The position numbers were made by a program, and so were the translations under genes. A stretch of DNA of 23,477 nt from a virus, in the IMG/VR virus record IMGVR_UViG_3300025128_000343, positions 1-23,477 of that record, one strand, 5' to 3'. Positions within the stretch are counted from its first letter, which is position 1, and each line of letters starts with the position of its first letter. The notes beneath the pieces were generated by a model. That model searched no databases. It saw only the letters and a program-made list of their open reading frames with translations, and had not been told where the DNA came from. Positions 6,078-13,000 of the stretch are shown one piece after another.

Positions 6078-6107
6078 ACTCCCAAACTCCATTAATATTT
6101 ATCCACA
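6076..6107 (+). repeat. 32-base direct repeat, copy 1
   Basis: These 32 bases recur exactly at 6452-6483. The unit consists of AAACTCC, C, AAACTCC, an ATTAATAT stretch and the DnaA box TTATCCACA. The two copies enclose the promoter and gene at 6159-6383 in a 376-base period, as a cassette between direct repeats would. Confidence 0.8.
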
Positions 6108-6120
6108 GGTTTCTGGTCCA

Positions 6121-6150
6121 TGCGACATGTTGTCGCCCGGCCCGGGCGCG
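6121..6150. repeat. GCGACA inverted repeat joined to a GC-rich palindrome
   Basis: GCGACA (6122-6127) and TGTCGC (6131-6136) form arms around a three-base loop and run into GCCCGGCCCGGGCGCG (6135-6150). The same arrangement, with the same loop size, is found at 7322-7338, where the arms are seven bases. It is likely a protein-binding site or a DNA hairpin shared by the two spacers. Confidence 0.5.
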
Positions 6151-6158
6151 GTAGCGAG

Positions 6159-6187
6159 TTGACACGAATTACATTTCGTGTTATGCA
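6159..6187 (+). promoter_or_regulatory. Promoter with perfect inverted repeat in the spacer
   Basis: A consensus -35 TTGACA (6159-6164) is followed after 17 bases by TATGCA (6182-6187), a weak -10. ACACGAA (6162-6168) and TTCGTGT (6175-6181) form a perfect seven-base inverted repeat spanning the end of the -35 box and the spacer. As at 1924-1937, a palindrome sits in the spacer, which suggests repressor control. The downstream gene starts at 6213. Confidence 0.55.
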
Positions 6188-6212
6188 GAAGATAGAAAGA
6201 GAAAGGATTACT

Positions 6213-6383
6213 ATGATTCGTTGGAACAAATGGACTAGAGATTATACATATACTTATGAATGGCATGATGGGGCTTGGCGACTTATCCACAAGAAAAGTA
6301 ATAGACCTGTTGTACATTGGGTGAAGTCATGGTATACTAAACCTAGTTATTTAACAGAGTGTGGTCAGCAACTAAGACGCTAA
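6213..6383 (+). CDS. Small basic aromatic protein
   Basis: ATG at 6213 was chosen because AAAGGA lies about six bases upstream and a promoter lies at 6159. An in-frame reading from 6120 would translate the GC-rich repeat and is rejected. The 56-residue product is very rich in tryptophan and tyrosine (MIRWNKWTRDYTYTYEWHDG, then AWRLIHKK; VVHWVKSWYTKPSYL) and basic. This suggests a compact beta-hairpin protein that binds nucleic acid or another protein. A DnaA-box match at 6283 lies inside the gene. The gene is bracketed by the 32-base direct repeat. No family recognised. Confidence 0.65.
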   Translation: MIRWNKWTRDYTYTYEWHDGAWRLIHKKSNRPVVHWVKSWYTKPSYLTECGQQLRR

Positions 6384-6451
6384 CAGTAGATACAAGCACT
6401 CGAAGAGGCATGGTAGTTATATCTGTAAGTCCTCAAACTCCTAAACTCCCC

Positions 6452-6483
6452 AAACTCCCAAACTCCATTAATATTTATCCACA
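6452..6483 (+). repeat. 32-base direct repeat, copy 2
   Basis: Exact copy of 6076-6107. It is preceded by two extra AAACTCC units (6434 and 6443) and followed by a near DnaA box (6486-6494) and the GC-rich stretch CCGGGCCGCCCGGGC (6499-6513). Confidence 0.8.
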
Positions 6484-6543
6484 AGATATCCACAGGCACC
6501 GGGCCGCCCGGGCACGCAGGTGCTGATGCTGAAGTTCGGACAT

Positions 6544-6569
6544 AAAAAAAGGGGATATAAAATCCCCTT
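6544..6569 (-). terminator. Rho-independent terminator for the minus-strand gene pair
   Basis: AAGGGGAT (6549-6556) and ATCCCCTT (6562-6569) form a perfect eight-base stem with a five-base loop. On the minus strand the stem is followed by a T-run (A-run 6544-6550 on the plus strand). It lies 28 bases after the stop of the gene ending at 6597, as expected for its terminator. Confidence 0.85.
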
Positions 6570-6596
6570 GATAAGATTGAGTATAGTGAATTGAGG

Positions 6597-6884
6597 CTAA
6601 CTCAATCCTAACCTTTTTAAGATATAACCTATATCTGATTGCATGTGCTGTATTAAATCCATTGAATTAACATCTCTGTCTTTATTCATTGATGCCCATT
6701 CAACTACTGAATTACACAATACACCAGAAATAAGTTTCCAGTCTGGACTATCTTTTGCAGGAAGGGTGCAGTTCTGAAAGTCTGCTAATTCTCCTGTTGC
6801 GTCTTTGTCTTTGACTAACTCCACTAAGCTCTCGATTAGTGGGGTTATGTTTACATTGTTCTTAGTAATTAAATCATTTGGCAT
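6597..6884 (-). CDS. Hypothetical protein, second gene of a minus-strand pair
   Basis: Unrecognised 95-residue acidic protein with helical stretches (ITPLIESLVELVKDKDATG; LIQHMQSDIGYILKRLGLS). It shares a TAATG junction with the upstream gene, so the two are translationally coupled, and it is followed by a clear terminator. The pair is transcribed against all surrounding genes and forms a self-contained unit between the two terminase subunit genes, which is typical of an accessory insertion. No catalytic residues are evident. Confidence 0.65.
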   Translation of the reverse strand: MPNDLITKNNVNITPLIESLVELVKDKDATGELADFQNCTLPAKDSPDWKLISGVLCNSVVEWASMNKDRDVNSMDLIQHMQSDIGYILKRLGLS

Positions 6885-7153
6885 TATACTGTCCTTCCAT
6901 TTATTTCTAATATAGTTTCTGGGTTAATGTTAGCCCAACGTCTATGATTAGGGTTTAAGCCATTACCTACACGATAGGCTAAGACATAATTAGGTAGTTC
7001 GTTAATACTATCTCTAGTACCAAGTTCAGTATTACGCCAAGCATGAGTACCTAAGATACCTCTTTTAATCTTAGATATATCACCCTTATTGTTTATCCAT
7101 TTGCAAGAGAAGAAACCATTTCCTACTATTGCTTTGAAGTCTTGTTTAGTCAT
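6884..7153 (-). CDS. Small putative SH3-like beta-barrel protein
   Basis: The 89-residue product has the pattern FFSCKWINNKGDISKIKRG, then ILGTHAWRNTELGTRDSINE and a final LEINGRTV. This resembles small phage proteins annotated as SH3 beta-barrel fold, in which a basic RKxxGRLG-like turn is followed by strands and a terminal NG turn. Such proteins are of unknown function and may bind nucleic acid. On the minus strand TGAGGT precedes the ATG by about five bases, and an AT-rich stretch with a TATAAT-type box lies near 7205-7215. The fold is a resemblance, not an alignment. Confidence 0.6.
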   Translation of the reverse strand: MTKQDFKAIVGNGFFSCKWINNKGDISKIKRGILGTHAWRNTELGTRDSINELPNYVLAYRVGNGLNPNHRRWANINPETILEINGRTV

Positions 7154-7495
7154 GTTTACCTCAATTCTATTTCTATCTATTGTGTATCATAGCTTACTAA
7201 TTAATTATATAGCTAATTAAATTAGTTGTGGATAAGTCGGCACTATATGTAGTGGTGCGACAAAATGCCGCGGCCCGGGATGTAGTATGCTCGGCGCACT
7301 ATTACCTACTAGATCTAGCGGTGCGACACAATGTCGCAGGCGGCGCCCGGGAACTCCACACGGACCTACCAAATCTGCGAGGGGGCGCCCCCCCCTTTAT
7401 AGCTAAAGCATGCTTTTATTTTTTAAGGGTAAGATTGAGGGTGACAATGATCACCAAAAACGTTATATATCGAAGTTCGAAAAAATTTTTAAAAA
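7154..7495. other. Repeat-rich spacer before the large terminase
   Basis: The left part carries the promoter of the minus-strand pair and a TGTGGATAA box (7227-7235). Then come two copies of a roughly 30-35 base element at 7250-7280 and 7316-7353, and the palindrome GGGGGCGCCCCC (7381-7392). A short frame at 7447-7569 (ATG after GAGG, 40 residues) overlaps the start of the large terminase gene and has a better ribosome site than terminase itself; I consider it unproven. A long open frame from 7228 crosses the GC-rich repeats and is not credible. Confidence 0.6.
7250..7353 (+). repeat. Imperfect direct repeat with TGCGACA inverted repeat
   Basis: Copy 1 (7250-7280) and copy 2 (7316-7353) both run TAG, GGTGCGACA, AATG, CGC and then a CCCGGGA end. 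In copy 2 TGCGACA (7322-7328) and TGTCGCA (7332-7338) are perfect inverted arms with a three-base loop; copy 1 has lost one base of symmetry. A third related element is at 6121-6150. The repeats sit just upstream of the large terminase gene. Confidence 0.6.
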
Positions 7496-8956
7496 ATGGA
7501 AAATGTTTCGCAACTAGAAAAGCTAGATACTCAAACCCTCAAATATCTTTTAAAGAATGCGGTTGTTGAAAAACAAGAAGAAACGCAGTCAGATTTTTTA
7601 AAATTTGTAAAAACAGTTTGGCCTGAATTTGTTGAGGGAAAGCATCATAAAATTTACGCGGAAAAATTAAACCGCATTGCCAATGGTGAGCTCAAACGCC
7701 TTATTGTAAATATGCCTCCAAGACACACTAAATCAGAATTTGCGTCGCATTTATTTCCGGCGTTTTTTATGGGAAGGCATCCTAAATCTAAACTAATACA
7801 AACTACACACACTGGTGAACTAGCAATTCGATTTGGACGTAAAGCAAAAAATTTGATAGAGTCAGATGAATATGAATCCGTCTTTCCCGAAGTTACTTTG
7901 GCTGCAGATTCAAAAGCTGCAGGACGTTGGGAATCTAATCATAAAGGTGAGTATTTTGCTGCTGGTGTGGGTGGTGCTATTACTGGTCGTGGTGCCGATT
8001 TGCTTATTATTGACGATCCGCATTCCGAGCAAGATGCTTTATCTCCTTCTGTTCTTGATGGTCATTACGAGTGGTATACTTCTGGTCCACGTCAACGTTT
8101 ACAACCTGGCGGCGCGATTGTTTTAGTCATGACCCGTTGGTCCATTAAGGATCTAACAGGACGCTTGCTCCAAGCACAAAGTAAAGACCCAGCTGCTGAC
8201 CAATGGGAAGTAGTCGAGTTTCCAGCAGTTATTAATGATAAACCTATGTGGGGCAATTTCTGGTCCATGGACGGTCTGAATTCTGTTAAAGCATCAATTC
8301 CCATTACCAAATGGAATGCACAGTGGATGCAGAATCCCGTGGCCGAGGAGGGTGCACTTATAAAACGTGAGTGGTGGAAAGAATGGGAACCAGAAAAAAT
8401 ACCAGAGTTACAGTATATTATACAATCGTATGATACAGCTTTTACCAAAAAAGAAACAGCCGATTATTCAGCAATTACGACGTGGGGTATATTTACTCCA
8501 GAAGATGGGGGTAGACAGAACATTATCCTTTTAGACGCCAAGAAAGGACGGTGGAACTTTCCTGAGTTAAAAGAGAAAGCACAAGAAGAATATAAGTATT
8601 GGGAACCAGAGGTTGTATTGGTCGAGGCCAAAGCGTCCGGGTTACCACTTACACATGAATTACAAAAGGTTGGCATACCTGTAATTAACTTTACACCGTC
8701 AAAAGGAAATGATAAACATGCAAGAGTGAACAGCGTAGCACCGCTGTTTGAATCAGGGGCAGTATGGGCTCCTAAAGATAGACGTTGGGCCGAAGAAGTC
8801 ATTGAAGAATGCGCAGCATTCCCATTTGGCGATTATGATGATTACGTGGATAGCATGACGCAGGCATTAATGCGCTACCGTCAAGGTTATTACGTAGAAC
8901 TAAAGGACGATTTTGCGGATGAACCAACAGATAAACGAAGACAAGAATACTATTGA
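7496..8956 (+). CDS. terL: Terminase large subunit (ATPase-nuclease)
   Basis: The large terminase drives DNA into the prohead using ATP and cuts the concatemer. The 486-residue product has an ATPase domain with a Walker A variant MPPRHTKS (residues 73-80), Walker B LLIIDD (169-174) and a coupling-motif-like LVMTRW (about 210-215). An RNase H-like nuclease domain follows, with acidic residues in SYDTAF (D313), VLVEAKASG (E377) and DDYVDS (D449/D452). Length is normal for the family. No good ribosome site precedes the ATG; the region is A/T homopolymeric. It starts the long structural operon, and the next gene overlaps its end. Confidence 0.93.
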   Translation: MENVSQLEKLDTQTLKYLLKNAVVEKQEETQSDFLKFVKTVWPEFVEGKHHKIYAEKLNRIANGELKRLIVNMPPRHTKSEFASHLFPAFFMGRHPKSKLIQTTHTGELAIRFGRKAKNLIESDEYESVFPEVTLAADSKAAGRWESNHKGEYFAAGVGGAITGRGADLLIIDDPHSEQDALSPSVLDGHYEWYTSGPRQRLQPGGAIVLVMTRWSIKDLTGRLLQAQSKDPAADQWEVVEFPAVINDKPMWGNFWSMDGLNSVKASIPITKWNAQWMQNPVAEEGALIKREWWKEWEPEKIPELQYIIQSYDTAFTKKETADYSAITTWGIFTPEDGGRQNIILLDAKKGRWNFPELKEKAQEEYKYWEPEVVLVEAKASGLPLTHELQKVGIPVINFTPSKGNDKHARVNSVAPLFESGAVWAPKDRRWAEEVIEECAAFPFGDYDDYVDSMTQALMRYRQGYYVELKDDFADEPTDKRRQEYY

Positions 8957-10010
8957 TAGAGGTGTAAGTGACTTTACGTCATTTGATCTATTGGAACAAC
9001 CTTCCGAATTTAAAACACAAATAGACGAGCAGTACAAAGTAGAAGATGATTTAGCAGAAGATCCTAAATTTTTAAAATCTGCAGTACCAGGAGCTGTAAG
9101 TGCAGTTGTCACAGATACATTAGGTGCAGTTAATGTTTTAAATCCATTATATTTAGGAGAAGGGGATTCGGAAGATTACGGAGCTATTGATTATTTCTCC
9201 AGTGTATTTGATGGTGCTATTAGTGGTAAAACCCGTGAAGGCGAAATGTTTATTTCTCAAGAAGATCTTGCTGCTAATCCTAATTTAAGGGAATGGATTA
9301 ATAATACACAACAAATAATGAAAAGTAATGCTCAAGATAGTATAACAGCTTTTTCAAAATCAAAAAATCTTATGGATGATGAAGCTTTTCAACAATATTA
9401 TAATAATGCTTTTGTTTTGGATCCTAATATGGAATTAGAAGAAACTAAATTTTTATTTAAAACAGTAAATCAATTTCATAATTCACAACCATTTGAAGCG
9501 GTTCCTACAGGAGGTATTATTATTAATCAAAATATGCTTCCTGAAATGCCAATGGATGCAGATCCTAAATTTACTAAAGATGGCGATTTATCTTTACCTT
9601 ATGCAGGTTTATATGGATATAATGATGAAGGGGAGTTTGTAATGAAACGACCTTCCATGTTTAGGTTTACTGATGAGTTAACACGCGGAAAAGAAGGGCC
9701 AGCTTTCTTAGAAGCAGCTGAGGATTATTTATACCCTAACATTAATGCAAGTTTTTCTTATGGAGACACACCTGAAGAAACTTATGGTTACATGGCAGGA
9801 CAAATTACACCTAGTGTGGCTGGATTAGCCAGCTTAGCTAAAAGTGGAGTTAAAACAGCTGTTCGAGGTGGACAAGGAATTATGAATTTAATAAGAGGAA
9901 ATAAAGGGACTCCTAATATAAATCTTTCTAAAATAGAGCCTTATATAGCATCAAACATGGACCAAGGACTTGGTAGCGTAGAAAATCAAATGAACTTATT
10001 TGATAAATAA
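8919..10010 (+). CDS. Putative virion-associated or injected protein
   Basis: Unrecognised 363-residue protein. I use the ATG at 8919; an in-frame TTG six bases earlier is less likely. It overlaps the end of the large terminase gene by 38 bases. The middle is acidic, asparagine-rich and helical; an alanine/glycine-rich stretch near residues 295-325 (GYMAGQITPSVAGLASLAKS) could associate with membranes. Near the C-terminus is GTPNINLSKIEPY, which recurs near the N-terminus of the next protein with a 20-base exact DNA match. Position between terminase and portal, and pairing with the large gene that follows, suggest an internal or ejected virion protein. The stop overlaps the next start (TAATG). 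Confidence 0.65.
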   Translation: MNQQINEDKNTIDRGVSDFTSFDLLEQPSEFKTQIDEQYKVEDDLAEDPKFLKSAVPGAVSAVVTDTLGAVNVLNPLYLGEGDSEDYGAIDYFSSVFDGAISGKTREGEMFISQEDLAANPNLREWINNTQQIMKSNAQDSITAFSKSKNLMDDEAFQQYYNNAFVLDPNMELEETKFLFKTVNQFHNSQPFEAVPTGGIIINQNMLPEMPMDADPKFTKDGDLSLPYAGLYGYNDEGEFVMKRPSMFRFTDELTRGKEGPAFLEAAEDYLYPNINASFSYGDTPEETYGYMAGQITPSVAGLASLAKSGVKTAVRGGQGIMNLIRGNKGTPNINLSKIEPYIASNMDQGLGSVENQMNLFDK

Positions 10011-13000
10011 TGGGATCTAGAGATAAAATAATAACAGCTCCTGTTGAAGCTGTTAAAACAGCTTTAAATATAGGAAAAACAGGTACACCTAATATAAATC
10101 TTTCTAATATTAAACCTTATAATCCTGTTACAAACCCTACTACTAACTTTAACGTAAACTCACCTGCGTATCAAAACACAATGAAATATGTTGTGGATAC
10201 AATAAAAACAGGCCCATTTGAAAAAACAGAAGATGTCGATAATTTAATAACTGGATTGTTAACCCCAAAAGAAGATAGAGTTTTTTACGGAAGTAAAAAT
10301 CCACGACCTCATAACTCTTTAAGAAAATTTATTAATCATTCTAATGAATCTGATCAATTTAAAGAAAATGCTTTAAAAGTTATTAATGACCATGCTCAGC
10401 TTAAAGGAGGACAAATTACCCCTAATGTTCGTGAAGCAAAAATTCAATATTATTATAATTCCTATAAGAATCAATTAAATTCAATAAAAAAAGTAATGGA
10501 CGATGAAGGAATTAGCATGTCGCAAGCATATGATAAAGTTTTTGGTAATAAAGTACGTTCAACTAAATCTTTTTTTAGAAAAGATAAATGGAATCAACAT
10601 GCAGAACGTTTAAAAACAGAAGATAAAAATCTTTATAATTATTTTGTATCAAAAATTAAAGAACCTTCACAACCTGGAACATCTAGACAAATACCAGAGT
10701 TAACTACAAAAAAAGGATATGAAGATTACAAATATAATCCTCGTTTTGAAAAAAATTCTTTATATTCTAAAATGTTTAAAAAATTTCAAGATGAAAAAAA
10801 TTATCCAGCATTAAATCAATTAAAAAATGAAATGAATTTAGCACAATTACATTCTCTTGCCGATACGGTTGTTAGAAGTGATGCTAAAACAATTGAAATA
10901 ACAAATAGGATTAAAAAACTTGCCAGTAAATATGAAATGATTCCTAAAAAATATTTAAAAGAAGTTACATATCCAAATTATCCTGGTACATCAAAAATGA
11001 ATAGAATACAATCCGACATAGAACTAGGACCTAAAGGTGGTGGAGCCGGATTTATTGATCTTTTAGTGGAAAAATATAAAATTTTAGGACATACATTTAC
11101 TTCTGGAAAAAAAGCTGGAGGAAATTGGAAATATAAAAATCCAGGAGATTTATCCCAGAAACAAATAGATAGATTAAAACAAATTAATAACCAATTAAAT
11201 GATTACGAAAAACAAATGATGAATAATGGAATTGAAATTAAATTTTATGATCCAAGAAATGATACATTACAAACGTTTGGTAAAAGAGACGAAAATATTA
11301 TTCAATTAATAAATCAATATAAAGAAGGAAATAGGAAAGACGGTGGACTTGTTCGTCCAAACATGGCAATAGGTGGAATGGCAAGACGAATGATGGCAAT
11401 AGGAGGAGACATGTCACAGTTTACAGAAACAGAAGAAGTAGTATCCACGCCTGATGGCATGGAAGGACAGGTTGATTTAGCCATGAGCTTTAAAAATCCA
11501 TTTAAAATCAAAAAACCACCACCACTATTTGACGAATCTGCTTCTAATTTAAAAATTTCAGGAGCTGTGGACGATATAAAAGCCACAGAAACCGTAGCAG
11601 ACACGAATAAAGGTATATTTACTCTAAAATCAGAGACAGAAATCATGAATTCGCCCCAAGAAAGCATGGTCGGCGGTCAATGGCTTGGTTTTTTAAAGAA
11701 AAAAGGCGTTTCAATCACGGAATTAGACGAATTTGGCCTAGGCAACTACTTAAATGCCAATCAAAACGTTAAAATCACTAAAAATGACTTAATGAACGCG
11801 TATAAAGACTTAAAACCAATTATTACGTACGATATTCATCAAAAAGAGCCTTTTCAAAAAGGTGCTGATGATCTTTTAAGTTTTTTAACAAGACGTGATA
11901 GTGGTGGAGGTTATTACCATGGACAAAAAGGTATAGAAGAAATACGTGGATTAAATAATAAACCGCAAGATATTGCTGGTGATTCCATGCGTGTTCAACT
12001 AGCTGAAATATTTAAATCACCAGGCGGCGATGCAACATTAATGATGGACCAAGGTGCAGAGACCATTAACAAAGTCTTTAAACAATTCTACGGCATAGAT
12101 AATGTTTTAAAAAATGGTATTCCTGAGGGATCTAAGATTCCTTTTTATTCTAAAAATCTTGTAGAGAGATTTAAACGTTTGCACAGTGGTGATGGTTTTT
12201 ACATGAGTAAAAAAACACCAAAACACGAAGGTGTACAGTTCTTGGACGGAGGAACCGGGTACATAGAAATTCCTATTACTTATAACCCCAATCCTAAAGG
12301 ACCAAGGGTCAAGGAACCTGCTTATACAGAAGGATCAGGACATTTTGCTAACGTGAAAGGAAACCATCCTGTTTTCTGGATGCGTGCTTCTGAAAGAACT
12401 GATGAAGCTGGTAGACGTGTATTATTCATTGAAGAAATACAATCGGATCTACACCAAGGAGTACAACAAAAAGGTAAAAAATATTCACCGCGTTTGGATA
12501 AACCTGGAAAAGTAAATATAAGTAATTTAAACTCGCAAAGAATAAAACTTGCTGATGAGCTAAATAAAATAACAGATCAGATAGATAAAGTTAAAGGGCA
12601 CACGGATCCTTCTACACAAACAGTATTGGCGCGATTACAAACTAAACGTTATAGTATTAGAGAAGAATTAAATGCAATTAATAAACAATTAGATGAAATG
12701 GATATGACAGCTGATGGTGTTCCAGAAGCTCCGTTTAAAAAATCTGAAAATCAGGCAAAAATAGCTATTAAAATAGCACTTAATTTAGCACGCGAAAATG
12801 GATATGACGGTGTAGTAATGATTTCCGGCAAAGCTAAAAATTATGGTGCTAACGCATCTGGAACAAATGCTAAAGGTAATTTAGGATTTTATAATAACAT
12901 TGCAGCTAAAGCGATGAAGAATGCGGCAAAGAATAATGGACTTGACTTTTCGTCTACAAACATTAAAGACGGTAAAGGAAATACGTGGGCAAAATTGCCT

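Larger units (their letters stand above)
5034..6467 (+). repeat. Dispersed same-strand AAACTCC repeats (17 copies)
   Basis: AAACTCC occurs 17 times on the plus strand, in clusters of two to four spaced eight to eleven bases apart: 5035-5049, 5117-5131, 5216-5230, 5681-5695, 5761-5786, 6076-6090 and 6434-6466. By base frequencies about 0.1 copy would be expected. Clusters begin at or soon after stop codons: the first is inside the end of the nuclease gene, another overlaps the stop of the small gene at 5988. They stand next to TTATCCACA boxes and GC-rich palindromes. They resemble iterons in being short, directional and clustered, but no initiator gene is present in the window. Confidence 0.75.
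5076..7235. repeat. Cluster of eight perfect DnaA-box matches
   Basis: TTATCCACA or its complement occurs at 5076-5084, 5350-5358, 5711-5719, 5722-5730, 6099-6107, 6283-6291, 6475-6483 and 7227-7235, with near-matches at 5065-5073 and 6486-6494. About 0.02 perfect matches would be expected in a stretch this long at equal base frequencies. All but 6283 are in non-coding spacers. Orientation is mixed; two boxes at 5711 and 5722 are in tandem one helical turn apart. DnaA binding is established for this sequence in bacteria; that it happens here is inferred. Confidence 0.7.

Noticed and set aside
5034-6467. CRISPR array
   Set aside because: AAACTCC units are only seven bases, without uniform spacers, and no cas gene is present.
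5034-6540. Integron cassette array
   Set aside because: The cassette idea is attractive, but no GTTRRRY core sites, long attC hairpins or integrase were seen.
6885-7215. Toxin-antitoxin pair
   Set aside because: The coupled minus-strand genes have the size for it, but neither product resembles a known toxin or antitoxin.
7480-7500. Programmed frameshift into the large terminase
   Set aside because: The A/T homopolymer is slippery, but the shift needed from the short upstream frame is +1, not the common -1, and the terminase has its own ATG.
7228-7569. 113-residue frame before the large terminase
   Set aside because: Its first two thirds cross the inverted repeats; only the end after 7447 has a ribosome site and was discussed separately.
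11314-11667. 117-residue minus-strand frame inside the large polyvalent-like gene
   Set aside because: It is a shadow of well-supported plus-strand coding with no ribosome site.
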